DNA of 64,000 bases. It comes from Thalassovita mediterranea. Its GTDB lineage: Bacteria; Pseudomonadota; Alphaproteobacteria; Rhodobacterales; Rhodobacteraceae. Position numbers and translations under genes: made by a program. Under the pieces are notes generated by a model. The model made no database searches. It was not told the DNA's origin and worked only from the letters and a program-made list of their open reading frames with translations. The DNA lies in assembly GCF_001458435.1 (NCBI RefSeq), contig NZ_CYSF01000006.1:558001-622000 (forward strand), in the 5' to 3' direction. Position 1 is the stretch's first letter, and the number at the start of each line of letters is the position of its first letter. Of the stretch, positions 25,675 through 34,812 are shown piece by piece.

Positions 25675-25708
25675 CATTGATTTTTCCAGGGTTATGGCGG
25701 AGGAGGTG
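25675..25708. repeat. attachment site, tRNA-side copy
   Basis: Second copy of the repeat at 14427-14460: CATTGATTTTT at 25675-25685 and TATGGCGGAGGAGGTG at 25693-25708. The 16-mer covers the last 14 bases of tRNA-Ser, including the encoded CCA, plus two bases downstream. Insertion of the element therefore keeps the tRNA gene complete. Confidence 0.85.
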
Positions 25709-25784
25709 GGATTCGAACCCACGGTAGACTTTCACCTACGTCGGTTTTCAAGACCGGTGCATTCAACCACTCTGCCACTCCTCC
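25695..25784 (-). tRNA. tRNA-Ser (UGA)
   Basis: 90 nt on the minus strand, starting GGAGGAGTGGCAGAGTGGTT. The acceptor stem GGAGGAG pairs with CTCCTCC, and the anticodon TGA (25748-25750) sits in the loop CTTGAAA. A long variable arm, the T-arm GGGTTCGAATCCC and an encoded 3' CCA after discriminator G are all present. The long variable arm is typical of class II serine tRNAs. Its 3' end is the attachment site of the integrative element. Confidence 0.97.
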
Positions 25785-26094
25785 GACTGGAATGGACTTA
25801 ACGGTAGCGAATTGATTCTGAAAGACTGTTCTAGGCAGAAAATCTGCCAGGCGCGGCTTTTGCCCCTACCTGGACCAGGCACAGAGGCCCGCACACCTAC
25901 GTGCAGCCTCGGTTAGAATGCGTCACATTCGCGTCAGGCATCGGGGAAATTTGCCGATTGCGCATGCCGATCTGGGCTTGTGGGTTTTCTTGACAGGCGC
26001 TTGCGGCTAAGGTTTCGCGCAACGGACACCCGCAGGCAGCAAAGACCGGACCAAACCGGCGGACCTCACGGGGCAAAGGACAGAGGCGAGAGAG
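25785..26094. other. intergenic region between tRNA-Ser and the SPOR gene
   Basis: 310 bp. It must hold the tRNA promoter (minus strand) and the promoter of the SPOR lipoprotein gene (plus strand), but no strong -35/-10 pair stands out. A small hairpin (GGCAGA 25834 / TCTGCC 25843) is present. Nothing else is seen. Confidence 0.4.
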
Positions 26095-26979
26095 ATGATC
26101 AAAACAACCGCAGTATCCAATCGCAGCGGCGCAGCACGACTGGGCCTGATCCTCGCTGGTGCGGCGCTAACGCTCAGCGCCTGTCAGGATGGGGCCAACG
26201 GATCGCTTTTTGCCAAAGCACCGCGCGAAGCTGCGGCAGATAGCGTTACTTTGGTTGAACGCGATATCGAAGCGCCGGATGTCTTCCAACAGACCGAGGC
26301 GGGCCTTTGGGATGGTCGCCCGTCGCTGGGGGGGGTGTGGGTGGCTCATCCCGATGTCAGTGAACCTGAGCGCGTTATCATCCGCAACGAGGCGAACGGT
26401 AAATTTGTCATCGGTGCCCTGTTCCGCCGTGAACGCGCCAATCCTGGCCCGCGCTTCCAGACTTCGTCCGATGCTGCAGCCGCGCTGTCGATGCTGGCCG
26501 GTCAACCGGTTCAGCTGAGCGTCACCGCCCTGCGCCGCGAAGAAGTCCCAAGCGAGGCGCCCGTTGCCCCGCCCGCTGATCAGGTGGCCGCTGCCGCCAA
26601 ACCGATCGAGGAAAAGGCGCTGGATCCGATTTCGTCCGCCGCTGCGGCAATTGACAATGCCGAGGCCAAGGCAAATCCCGCTTCCACAGCCGCCGCGGCC
26701 CCGAAACCAGCGCCCAAACCCGCACCCAAACCTGCCGCGTCAAGCCTGAAGAAGCCGTTCCTGCAGCTCGGCATCTTCTCGGTCAAGGCGAACGCTGAAA
26801 AGGCCGCCAACCAGATGGAGGCCGCAGGCATGCCATCGGTGCTGAAAGAGGCTAGCCTGAAGGGCAAGACCTACTGGCGTGTTCTGGTCGGCCCTGCCCA
26901 GACCAGCGCAGAACGCACCAGCCTGTTGAACAAGATCAAGGCCAAAGGCTTTGCCGATGCTTATGCGGTGCGCAACTGA
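26095..26979 (+). CDS. SPOR domain-containing lipoprotein
   Basis: 294 aa. N-terminal signal with a lipobox (LTLSAC; Cys near residue 30) points to an outer- or inner-membrane lipoprotein. The middle has an Ala/Pro/Lys-rich flexible linker (KPAPKPAPKPA). Residues from about 220 to the end form a SPOR domain (FLQLGIFSVKANAEKAANQM and YWRVLVGPAQT), which binds denuded peptidoglycan at division septa. It sits before a D,D-carboxypeptidase gene, consistent with a cell-wall role. Confidence 0.9.
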   Translation: MIKTTAVSNRSGAARLGLILAGAALTLSACQDGANGSLFAKAPREAAADSVTLVERDIEAPDVFQQTEAGLWDGRPSLGGVWVAHPDVSEPERVIIRNEANGKFVIGALFRRERANPGPRFQTSSDAAAALSMLAGQPVQLSVTALRREEVPSEAPVAPPADQVAAAAKPIEEKALDPISSAAAAIDNAEAKANPASTAAAAPKPAPKPAPKPAASSLKKPFLQLGIFSVKANAEKAANQMEAAGMPSVLKEASLKGKTYWRVLVGPAQTSAERTSLLNKIKAKGFADAYAVRN

Positions 26980-27047
26980 TCCCATTCTGGTCCCCTGCGC
27001 GATGCTATACGGTTTCGCACAGGACCCTAATTGACGGAGGTTGATCC

Positions 27048-28217
27048 ATGATCCCCCTGCTACGTAAATCCGCACTTGGCGCACTGACCGCGCTGCTGAT
27101 GACCACCAGCGTGCATGCATTTGAGACGCAGGCCAAATCTGCCTATGTGGTGGATCTGAAAACCGGCACGGTACTGTTGAACAAAAACGCCGACATCCCG
27201 CTGCCGCCCGCGTCGATGTCCAAGCTGATGACGCTTTACATCGCGTTTGAGGCCGTGCGCGATGGCCGCCTTAGCCTTGATGAAAAGCTGCCGGTTTCTG
27301 AACACGCGATGAGCTTTGGCGGTTCCACCATGTTCTTGGACACCACCGACCGCGTGCGAGTCGAGGATCTGATCCGTGGCATCATCGTTCTGTCTGGCAA
27401 CGACGCCTGTGTGGTCATCGCCGAAGCGCTGAGTCCCGATGGAACCGAGGCAGGCTTTGCCCGCTACATGACCCAACGCGCGCAGGCACTGGGCATGACC
27501 AATTCCACCTTCGCAAATTCCAGCGGCTGGCCCGCCATTGGACACCGCATGTCGATGCGCGATCTGGCCCTGCTGGGCACCCGCTTGATCGAGGATTTCC
27601 CACAGTATTATGCCCTGTTTTCCGAGCGCGAGTTCAAATTCGACGGTCGCGCCCCGCAAAACACCCGCAACCGCAACCCGCTATTGGGTCTGGGTATCGG
27701 CGCGGACGGCCTGAAAACCGGTCACACCGAGGAAGCGGGCTTTGGTCTGGTGGGCTCTGCTAAACAGGGCGAGCGTCGGGTGGTTTTCGTCATTTCCGGT
27801 CTGGAAACAGCCAAAGCCCGCGCCAAAGAAGCGGAAACCATTGTGAACTGGGCCTTTCGTCAGTTTGTGATGCGTGACGTGGCCAAACAGGGTGAGGTGG
27901 TCGCCAATGCCGATGTCTGGATGGGCGATGCGCCTAGCGTGGGCTTGACCCCCGCAGCGGATATTGCTGCACTTTTGCCCGCGCTGGACAGCAAAACCGT
28001 CGAGGCAGAAGTTGTTTACAACGGCCCGATCGAAGCACCGATTGCCGAAGGTCAGGAGCTGGGCCAGCTGATCCTGACACCTGACGGACTAGAACCGCTG
28101 TCCTTCCCACTGGTCGCGGACCGTGCGGTTGCGGCTGGTGGCTTCCTGACCCGTGTCGGCACTGCTGCAACCATGTTGCTGCGCCGTCTGGAACAAGGCC
28201 CAGAGGACGCATCGTGA
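27048..28217 (+). CDS. dacC: D-alanyl-D-alanine carboxypeptidase (PBP5/6 family)
   Basis: 389 aa with an N-terminal signal peptide (cleavage near HAFE, about residue 24). The catalytic motifs are complete: S-x-x-K as SMSK at about residues 56-59 inside PPASMSKLMT, SGN in VLSGNDAC, and KTG in LKTGHTEEAG. It trims the terminal D-Ala from peptidoglycan pentapeptides in the periplasm. A C-terminal beta domain follows, ending in a weakly amphipathic tail that could bind the membrane. Its last bases overlap the tmk start. Confidence 0.93.
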   Translation: MIPLLRKSALGALTALLMTTSVHAFETQAKSAYVVDLKTGTVLLNKNADIPLPPASMSKLMTLYIAFEAVRDGRLSLDEKLPVSEHAMSFGGSTMFLDTTDRVRVEDLIRGIIVLSGNDACVVIAEALSPDGTEAGFARYMTQRAQALGMTNSTFANSSGWPAIGHRMSMRDLALLGTRLIEDFPQYYALFSEREFKFDGRAPQNTRNRNPLLGLGIGADGLKTGHTEEAGFGLVGSAKQGERRVVFVISGLETAKARAKEAETIVNWAFRQFVMRDVAKQGEVVANADVWMGDAPSVGLTPAADIAALLPALDSKTVEAEVVYNGPIEAPIAEGQELGQLILTPDGLEPLSFPLVADRAVAAGGFLTRVGTAATMLLRRLEQGPEDAS

Positions 28218-28876
28218 CCACGACGAACGCAACGGCGACAGCTGGCCCGCAATCAGGTCTGTTCATCAGTTTTGAAGGCATCGACGGATCGGGTAAATCC
28301 ACCCAATGCCGCCGCCTTGTCGCAGCGCTAGAGGCGCAGGGGCGCGAGGTTGTGCTGACCCGCGAACCGGGCGGATCGCCGGGGGCCGAGGAAATCCGCG
28401 CTCTGGTCCTACAAGGCGACGCTGACCGCTGGTCGGCTGAAACAGAGATCCTGTTGTTCACCGCCGCCCGCCGCGACCATCTGGAACGCACCATTCTGCC
28501 CGCGCTGGCCGCTGGTAAAGTGGTGATCTGCGACCGTTTTGCCGACAGCACGCGGATGTATCAGGGGCTAAGCCGTGGGGATTTGCGGGGCACGGTGGAT
28601 CAGCTGCATGACCTGATGATCGGGCGCGAGCCGGATCTGACCATCCTGATCGACATGGACCCAGAGGTGGGCCTGTCCCGCGCCCTGTCCCGTCAGGGGG
28701 TCGAGGAACGCTTTGAAAGCTTCGGCGCGGATCTGCAACGCCAGATGCGGGCGGGCTTTCTGGCGCTGGCTGATGAATTTGCCGACCGCTTCCGTATCAT
28801 CAATGGCGCGCAAGATATGGACGGCGTTGCCGCCGACATTCTGGCCGCTGTCAACGTTGCACTGGCAGAGGCGTGA
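28214..28876 (+). CDS. tmk: thymidylate kinase
   Basis: 220 aa, starting at a GTG that overlaps the dacC stop (GTGA, 28214-28217). P-loop FEGIDGSGKST near residue 20, DR(F/Y/H)-type motif in CDRFADSTRMYQG, and TREPGGSPGAEEIR are all present. The enzyme phosphorylates dTMP to dTDP with ATP for DNA synthesis. It is followed by holB, the usual order in this group. Confidence 0.96.
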   Translation: MTTTNATATAGPQSGLFISFEGIDGSGKSTQCRRLVAALEAQGREVVLTREPGGSPGAEEIRALVLQGDADRWSAETEILLFTAARRDHLERTILPALAAGKVVICDRFADSTRMYQGLSRGDLRGTVDQLHDLMIGREPDLTILIDMDPEVGLSRALSRQGVEERFESFGADLQRQMRAGFLALADEFADRFRIINGAQDMDGVAADILAAVNVALAEA

Positions 28877-28879
28877 TCC

Positions 28880-30001
28880 GTGGCGGACGTTGACCTACCC
28901 GAACCTGACCGCGTCGAAGGTGCGCCGCATCCGCGTGAAACCCACCGCCTTTACGGTCAAGAAACGGCACAGGCCGAATTTCTGCAGGCGTTCAATTCTG
29001 GCCGTCTGCATCACGGCTGGCTGATCACCGGCCCCAAGGGCATCGGTAAGGCCACGCTGGCCTGGCAAATCGCACGGTTTCTGCTGACCCAGCCCGTTGA
29101 TCAGGGCACTGGCCTGTTTGGCGCACCGGAAAAGCCCACCACCCTCGACAGTCCCGAAGATCATCCGGTTAACGCCCGCATTCAGGCGATGTCGGAACCG
29201 GGTCTGTTCCTGCTGCGCCGTGGCCCCAACGACAAGGGCGACAAGCTGGCCGCCGAAATCCTTGTTGGTGAGGTGCGCAAGCTGAAAAACTTCTTCGCAC
29301 TGTCGGCGGCAGATGGCGGACGGCGTGTGGTGATTGTGGACGCTGCAGACGAAATGAACGTCTCTGCCGCCAACGCGCTGCTGAAAGTGTTGGAGGAACC
29401 CCCTGCCAACACCACCATGCTGCTGATCTGTCACCAGCCCTCGCGCCTGTTGCCAACTATCCGGTCGCGCTGCCGCGAACTGCGACTGGCCCCGCTAGGA
29501 CCGGATGCGATGGAACAGGCGCTGTCACAGGCGGACGTGCATGAAATGGAACAGCCCGCCGCGCTGGCGGAACTGTCTGCCGGTTCAGTGGGTGAGGCGA
29601 TCCGCCTGACCAGCCTTAACGGGCTGGGCATTTATCAGTCGCTGGTGGACCTCTACGCCACCCTGCCCCGTCTGGACCGGGGCCGCGCATTGCAACTGGC
29701 CGAAAGCGCAACCGCCCGTGGGGCGGAGGCCAAGCTGGACCTGCTCTTTGCGCTCAACGATCTGCTGCTGTCACGACTGGCCCGTTTTGGCGCCCTAGGC
29801 ATGCCTCCCATGGTCGAGGTGGCGCGCGGCGAGGCAGAGCTGATCGCCCGCCTATGCCCCTACCCTGCAAAGGCCCGCGCTTGGGCCGAACTGGCGCAAG
29901 AGATTGGCGCGCGCAGCCGCCATGGCCGGTCGGTCAATCTTGACCCTGCCGCGCTCATCCTAGATACGATTTTTAAGATACAGAAAACCGCAGCCGCCTG
30001 A
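28880..30001 (+). CDS. holB: DNA polymerase III subunit delta'
   Basis: 373 aa from a GTG start 3 bp after tmk. Marks: GWLITGPKGIGKATLAWQIA (AAA+ P-loop-like segment), VVIVDAADEMNVSAANALLK, then VLEEPPANTTMLLICHQPSRL, and TIRSRCRELRL (SRC motif). It is a clamp-loader subunit in the replisome. The typical zinc-module cysteines of some delta' proteins are not visible, as in other alphaproteobacterial forms. Confidence 0.93.
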   Translation: MADVDLPEPDRVEGAPHPRETHRLYGQETAQAEFLQAFNSGRLHHGWLITGPKGIGKATLAWQIARFLLTQPVDQGTGLFGAPEKPTTLDSPEDHPVNARIQAMSEPGLFLLRRGPNDKGDKLAAEILVGEVRKLKNFFALSAADGGRRVVIVDAADEMNVSAANALLKVLEEPPANTTMLLICHQPSRLLPTIRSRCRELRLAPLGPDAMEQALSQADVHEMEQPAALAELSAGSVGEAIRLTSLNGLGIYQSLVDLYATLPRLDRGRALQLAESATARGAEAKLDLLFALNDLLLSRLARFGALGMPPMVEVARGEAELIARLCPYPAKARAWAELAQEIGARSRHGRSVNLDPAALILDTIFKIQKTAAA

Positions 30002-30034
30002 ACCTCGTCGTCAGGCGACAGGCAGAGACGATAG

Positions 30035-30841
30035 ATGACCCAGACCATTCAGATCACCGACAGCCACTGTCACCTCGACTTCCCCGACTTCGACGAAGAG
30101 CGCGATCAGATCGTCGCCCGCGCGGTCGAGGCAGGCGTGACCCGCATGGTCACCATCTGCACCAAGCTGGAGGCAGAGCCGCGCGTGCGCGCCATCGCTG
30201 AAGCGTACGATCCGGTGTTTTACGCCGCAGGCACGCACCCGATGTCCGCCGCCGAGGTGCCGCTGGTGTCGGTTGAGGAACTGGTCAAACTGGCCGCGCA
30301 CCCGAAATTCGTCGGCATCGGTGAGAGCGGTCTGGATTACCACTACACCGCCGACAGCGCCGAGGTGCAAAAAGAGAGCCTTTTGGTACATATCGAGGCC
30401 GCGCGTCAAACCAAGCTGCCACTGATCATCCACGCCCGCGCTGCGGATGAGGATATGGCAGATATCCTCAGTTCAGAATACCGCAACGGTGCCTATTCCT
30501 GCGTGATGCACTGCTATTGCTCTGGCCCTGAGCTGGCGAAATCGGTGCTGGATCTGGGTTTCTACCTGTCGATGTCGGGCATCGCCACCTTCCCCAAATC
30601 GCAGGACGTGCGCGATATCTTCGCGAGCGCCCCTGTGGATCGCATTCTGGTGGAAACGGATAGCCCCTATCTGGCGCCGAAACCCTTCCGCGGCAAACGC
30701 AATGAGCCGGGCTATAGCGTCCATACCGCGCAGCTGGGCGCCGAGGTGTTCGGCATGGACTACGCCGATTTCGCTGCCCGCACGCAGGAAAACTTCGACC
30801 GGCTGTTCTGGAAAGCCGCCGCCTATGAGGTGGCCGCCTGA
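30035..30841 (+). CDS. tatD: TatD family metal-dependent hydrolase
   Basis: 268 aa. Metal motifs: DSHCHLDFPDFDEERD at the start, the Glu in IGESGLDYHY, His in IIHARAADEDM, and the closing ETDSPYLAPKPFRGKRNEP. The family includes Mg2+-dependent 3'-5' DNases and tRNA-decay enzymes in the cytoplasm. The stop overlaps the next start (TGATG, 30839-30843). Confidence 0.94.
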   Translation: MTQTIQITDSHCHLDFPDFDEERDQIVARAVEAGVTRMVTICTKLEAEPRVRAIAEAYDPVFYAAGTHPMSAAEVPLVSVEELVKLAAHPKFVGIGESGLDYHYTADSAEVQKESLLVHIEAARQTKLPLIIHARAADEDMADILSSEYRNGAYSCVMHCYCSGPELAKSVLDLGFYLSMSGIATFPKSQDVRDIFASAPVDRILVETDSPYLAPKPFRGKRNEPGYSVHTAQLGAEVFGMDYADFAARTQENFDRLFWKAAAYEVAA

Positions 30842-31638
30842 TGGCTCAGTTGCGCTTCACCATCCTTGGCTGTGGATCGTCGGGCGGGGTGCCGCGACTG
30901 GGCGGTATCTGGGGGGATTGCGACCCCGAAAACCCCAAAAACACCCGCCGCCGCTGTTCGATGCTGGTGGAACGTGTGACGGATCAAGGCACCACCCGCG
31001 TGCTGATCGACACCACGCCGGATATGCGCCAGCAGTTGCTGGATGCAGGCGTAGGGGAATTGGATGCGGTGCTGTGGACCCATGCCCATGCCGATCACGT
31101 ACATGGTCTGGACGATCTGCGCATGGTGGTGTTCAACATGCGCGCGCGCCTGCCCGTCTGGGCCGATGCACCGACGCAAAAGGATCTGTCTGACCGCTTC
31201 GGCTATGCCTTTGTACAGCCCGAAGGCAGCTCTTACCCCCCCATCCTCGACATGCACACCATAGACGGTGACGTGGTGATCGACGGCGCCGGTGGTCCGA
31301 TCACCTTCACCCCCTTTGCGGTCAATCACGGCAGCATTGACGCGCTTGGCTTCCGCATTGGTGGTCTAGTATACCTGCCCGACGTGGCCAAAATCCACGA
31401 AGAGGTGGTGCCGCATCTAGAGAATTTGGATGTCTGGGTGCTAGACGCCCTGCGCCGCACGCCGCACCCAACGCATCTGCACTATGATGCCGCGCTGGAA
31501 TGGTTCGCGCGGATGCAGCCCAAACGCGGCATCCTGACCAACATGCATGTGGATCTGGACTACGCCACGGTCGAGGCGGAGACACCCGATCACATCAACG
31601 CCGCCTATGACGGCATGGTCATCACATTAGCTGATTAA
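30841..31638 (+). CDS. MBL-fold metal-dependent hydrolase (PhnP-like)
   Basis: 265 aa. Begins FTILGCGSSGGVPRLGGIWG, typical of the PhnP/cyclic phosphodiesterase-like branch. The zinc motif HAHADH is at about residues 81-86, with further His residues in NHGSID and MHVDLDY. Probably a phosphodiesterase acting on a small molecule; the substrate cannot be read from the sequence. Translationally coupled to tatD. Confidence 0.88.
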   Translation: MAQLRFTILGCGSSGGVPRLGGIWGDCDPENPKNTRRRCSMLVERVTDQGTTRVLIDTTPDMRQQLLDAGVGELDAVLWTHAHADHVHGLDDLRMVVFNMRARLPVWADAPTQKDLSDRFGYAFVQPEGSSYPPILDMHTIDGDVVIDGAGGPITFTPFAVNHGSIDALGFRIGGLVYLPDVAKIHEEVVPHLENLDVWVLDALRRTPHPTHLHYDAALEWFARMQPKRGILTNMHVDLDYATVEAETPDHINAAYDGMVITLAD

Positions 31639-31687
31639 GACACGCGGCACCGCCCGCATGAGGGCCGCACATACAAGGCCCTGAGCA

Positions 31688-32629
31688 ATGCAAGATCTGT
31701 TCAACATCATCCTGCCGGTCTTCCTCGTCATTGGGGTGGGCTACGCGGGCACCCGTGGCGGCTATATGAGCCGTGACCAGATCGACGGGCTGATGAAGTA
31801 CACCCAGAACTTCGCCATCCCCTGCCTGCTGTTCACCGCCATCGCCCGTCTGGATCTGAGCCAGAGCTTTGACTGGCGGCTCCTCACCTCATTCTACGTT
31901 GGCGCGGGTACCAGTTTTGTCCTCGCCATGCTGGGCACACGGTTCCTGTTCAAACGGGGCGCGGTGGACAGTGTGGCGATCGGCTTCATCGGCCTGTTCT
32001 CAAACTCAGTCCTACTAGGACTTGCGATTACCGAGCGCGCCTATGGGGTGGAGGCGTTGGCGTCAAACTTTGCCATCGTGTCGATTCATGCGCCGTTTTG
32101 CTATTTCCTGGGTATCACCGTGATGGAGGTGGTGCGCGGACGCGCCAATGGCAGCGGTCAGGGCGTCGGGCGCACTGTTCTGAATATTGGCAATGCGATG
32201 TTCAGAAACGCGCTGGTGGTGGCACTGGCGCTGGGGTTCATCGTGAACCTCACCGGATTGGTAATGCCAGAACCTGCGCAGGTGGCGCTGGATCTAATTG
32301 CCCGCACCGCCCTGCCCGCAGCACTGTTTGGGTTGGGCGGTGTGCTGGTGCGCTATAGGCTAGATGGGGATCTGCGGGTGATGGGCTATGTGCTATCGAT
32401 GTCGCTGATCGTGCATCCGGCGCTGGTGATCACCCTTGGCACCGCACTAGGACTGAGCGACGGCGCGCTACGTTCTGCCGTGGTGACGGCAGCAATGGCG
32501 CCGGGGATCAATACCTATCTCTTTGCGTCGATCTACGGCGTCGGACAGAAGGTTGCCGCTTCGTCGGTTCTGATCGGAACAGCCGCCAGTATCCTGACCG
32601 TCTGGGGCTGGCTGCAGCTTTTGCCGTAA
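31688..32629 (+). CDS. AEC family (auxin efflux carrier-type) transporter
   Basis: 313 aa, about ten hydrophobic segments, starting with a typical IILPVFLVIGVGYAGTRGGY. Family features include the TQNFAIPCLLFTAIARLDL stretch and the end LIGTAASILTVWGWLQLL. AEC carriers move organic acids or related anions across the inner membrane. It is 49 bp after the MBL gene and ends at tandem hairpins. Confidence 0.88.
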   Translation: MQDLFNIILPVFLVIGVGYAGTRGGYMSRDQIDGLMKYTQNFAIPCLLFTAIARLDLSQSFDWRLLTSFYVGAGTSFVLAMLGTRFLFKRGAVDSVAIGFIGLFSNSVLLGLAITERAYGVEALASNFAIVSIHAPFCYFLGITVMEVVRGRANGSGQGVGRTVLNIGNAMFRNALVVALALGFIVNLTGLVMPEPAQVALDLIARTALPAALFGLGGVLVRYRLDGDLRVMGYVLSMSLIVHPALVITLGTALGLSDGALRSAVVTAAMAPGINTYLFASIYGVGQKVAASSVLIGTAASILTVWGWLQLLP

Positions 32630-32675
32630 CCCTTTCTGATCCAGAAAGGGGCGGCGGAAAGTGGATCACTTTCCG
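32630..32675. terminator. two adjacent hairpins between convergent genes
   Basis: CCCTTTCTG (32630-32638) / CAGAAAGGG (32642-32650) and CGGAAAGTG (32655-32663) / CACTTTCCG (32667-32675) are both perfect 9-bp stems. The second overlaps the znuB stop. There is no long T-run, so termination efficiency is uncertain. Confidence 0.6.
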
Positions 32676-33475
32676 CGCAGCGTGCCCCGCACCCCGTCGC
32701 CTACAGACACGGCAAGGAAGATCAGCGCAGCAACGCAGACGATGCTTGGCCCTGCCGGGGCGTCAAAGACCAACGCCCCCTGCAACCCGCCAAGGACAGA
32801 GCTAACGCCAATCACCGCCGCCAGAACCGCCATGGCCTCTGGCGTGCGCACCAAGGGCCGCGCAGCAGCGGCTGGCACGATCAACAAGGCCGCGATCAAC
32901 ACCACGCCCACCACTTTGATCGCCACCGCAACCACAACCGCCAGCGACAATGTCAGCACCAGCTGTTCACGTTTGGGATCAATGCCACTGGCATGCGCCA
33001 TGTCGGGATTGAGCGTCGACATCAACAGTGCAGACCAGCGCCAGCAGACCAGTGCCAGCACCAATAGCGCCCCGCCCCAGATCACCGCCAGATCACCACG
33101 GCTGACCGCCAGAATATCACCGAAGAGATAGGCCATCAGGTCGACCCGCACACCTTGCAGGAACGACACGGCCACCAGGCCGAACGCCAGCGCCGAATGG
33201 CTCAGCACCCCGAGGAGCGTATCCATCGCATAGCCGCGCCCAGACAGCGTGCTGACCGTCACCGCCATCGCCAGCGACACGCCCAACACACCAGCGAAGA
33301 TCGAAATCTCAAAGCCCAGCGCTAGCGCGACGCCCAAAATGGCCGCATGCGCGGTTGCGTCGCCAAAATAGGCCATCCGCCGCCAGACCACAAAACAGCC
33401 CAAGGGCGCGGCGGCGATCATCACGCCAACGCCGGCCAGCATCGCGCGCATCATAAAACTGTCGAGCAGATCCAT
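32666..33475 (-). CDS. znuB: zinc ABC transporter permease
   Basis: 269 aa, about eight hydrophobic segments, ABC-3 family: GVMIAAAPLGCFVVWRRMAY, FGDATAHAAILGVALALGF and DTLLGVLSHSALAFGLV. It is the inner-membrane channel of the zinc importer. Its start overlaps the ATPase stop by one base, and it belongs to the zur-znuC-znuB operon. Confidence 0.95.
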   Translation of the reverse strand: MDLLDSFMMRAMLAGVGVMIAAAPLGCFVVWRRMAYFGDATAHAAILGVALALGFEISIFAGVLGVSLAMAVTVSTLSGRGYAMDTLLGVLSHSALAFGLVAVSFLQGVRVDLMAYLFGDILAVSRGDLAVIWGGALLVLALVCWRWSALLMSTLNPDMAHASGIDPKREQLVLTLSLAVVVAVAIKVVGVVLIAALLIVPAAAARPLVRTPEAMAVLAAVIGVSSVLGGLQGALVFDAPAGPSIVCVAALIFLAVSVGDGVRGTLRGK

Positions 33476-34287
33476 CAGTGTGCCCCCTCATGCTTAACCG
33501 CCGCACCATGCGCCTGCGTATGATCATGGCTATCCTCATGACCGCAATCGTGATCATGCAGGCAGTTGCCTTCGCTATCGTGCGAATGATCGTGGTCATG
33601 ACGATACAGCGCCAGCGCCCCACCGGTGCCCGACCCAAACAGCGCACGATATTCCGGCGCAGAGGCGACGATTTCAGGCGCCCCGTGACAACAGACATGC
33701 CCGTTGAGGCAGATCACCCGATCCGAGGCGGCCATAACAACATGCAGCTCATGACTGACCATCAGTACCGCGCAGCCCTCTGCCTGACGGATCTCTTCAA
33801 TCTGGCGATAGAACGCAGCGGATCCCGGTTGATCGAGACCCTGCGTCGCCTCATCCAAAATCAGCAAATCCGGCTTTTCCAGCATCGCCCGCGCCAGCAG
33901 CACCCGCTGGAACTGCCCCCCAGACAGGGCCGCCATCTGCCGATCCGCCAGATCCGGCACGCCTGCCTGTTCCAGAACGGCGCAGACCTTGGCCCGTGGC
34001 AGACGGCGCGGCAAGCCGAGAAAGCGTGCCACGGTGATCGGCAGCGTCGGATCAATCTGCAGGCTTTGCGGCACATATCCAATGCGCAGTCCGGGCGCAC
34101 GGGTGACGCGGCCAGAACTGGGTTTCAACGCACCGATCACGGTTTTCATCAGCGTGGATTTACCCGACCCGTTGGGGCCGACCACAGTGACAATCTCCCC
34201 ACGATCAATGTGGAAATCCACGTCACGCAAGGCAACCACCGCGCCCTGATGCACAGCGGCGCCTTCAATCTCGATCAAGCGGGTCAT
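33475..34287 (-). CDS. znuC: zinc ABC transporter ATP-binding protein with His-rich tail
   Basis: 270 aa. Walker A GPNGSGKST, signature LSGGQFQRVLLARAML, Walker B LLILDEAT and the switch His in MVSHELHVV are present. The last 45 residues or so are His-rich (RHDHDHSHDS, HDHDCGHEDSHDH, AHGAAVKHEGAH), a tail found in some ZnuC proteins and thought to bind zinc at the cytoplasmic side. Start is 1 bp after the zur stop. Confidence 0.95.
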   Translation of the reverse strand: MTRLIEIEGAAVHQGAVVALRDVDFHIDRGEIVTVVGPNGSGKSTLMKTVIGALKPSSGRVTRAPGLRIGYVPQSLQIDPTLPITVARFLGLPRRLPRAKVCAVLEQAGVPDLADRQMAALSGGQFQRVLLARAMLEKPDLLILDEATQGLDQPGSAAFYRQIEEIRQAEGCAVLMVSHELHVVMAASDRVICLNGHVCCHGAPEIVASAPEYRALFGSGTGGALALYRHDHDHSHDSEGNCLHDHDCGHEDSHDHTQAHGAAVKHEGAH

Positions 34288-34288
34288 C

Positions 34289-34789
34289 TTACGCTCCGTC
34301 GGTACAATCGGGGCACAGCCCCTCTACTTCGACCACCGCCTGTTCAATCTGGAACCCAACGGCGGCGGCAGCTTTGCCCAACTGACCATCGGTGCCGGGC
34401 GCCTCTGCCTCGGCGACTTTGTTGCAGGAACGGCAAATCAGAAAGGCGGGACTATGATCCGCGCCCGGATGGGTGCAGGCGACAAAGGCATTGAGCCGTT
34501 CGACCTTATGCACGAACCCATGTGTGGTCAGAAAATCCAACGCCCGATAGGCCACAGGCGGCTGTGATCCCAGCCCTTCGCCACGTAGCACATCAAGGAT
34601 TTCATAGGCCCCCATCGCGCGATGTTCAGCCAAAAGGATTTCCGCCACACGCCGACGCACAGGGGTGAGTTTAACCCCGTTTTCGCTACAATAAGCCTCT
34701 AGCGCAGCAACCGCATCTGCGACGCAATGGGAATGGTCGTGCGGCTGAAAGCTCTTGGCGGGGTCTGCGGGCTGTCCGTCGCTGGGCAT
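34289..34789 (-). CDS. zur: Fur family zinc uptake regulator
   Basis: 166 aa. N-terminal winged helix (KLTPVRRRVAEILL, AYEILDVLRGEGLGSQPPVAYRAL), dimerisation domain with two Cys-x2-Cys motifs (CRSC and CPDC) that hold structural zinc, and a His-rich hinge start (HDHSHC). In Zn-rich cells it represses uptake genes. It is the first gene of the zur-znuCB operon and is divergent from znuA, with which it shares the control region. Confidence 0.93.
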   Translation of the reverse strand: MPSDGQPADPAKSFQPHDHSHCVADAVAALEAYCSENGVKLTPVRRRVAEILLAEHRAMGAYEILDVLRGEGLGSQPPVAYRALDFLTTHGFVHKVERLNAFVACTHPGADHSPAFLICRSCNKVAEAEAPGTDGQLGKAAAAVGFQIEQAVVEVEGLCPDCTDGA

Positions 34790-34812
34790 GAGCGCTCCTC
34801 TTCTGGATCAAA

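Larger units (their letters stand above)
14461..25692. mobile_element. tRNA-Ser-integrated element with satellite-like int-alpA-primase module and CoA-pathway cargo
   Basis: The segment is bounded by the 16-bp direct repeat and contains a tyrosine integrase, an AlpA-like regulator, a small unknown gene, a primase/DUF3987 protein, two more small unknown genes, a four-gene CoA metabolic operon with a LysR regulator, and an AT-rich end. No capsid, tail, conjugation or toxin-antitoxin gene is seen. The integrase lies at the end away from the intact tRNA. The replication part is AT-richer than the cargo, which fits two different origins. Size and gene set fit a phage satellite or minimal integrative element; it could also be the deleted remainder of a larger island. 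Confidence 0.8.
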
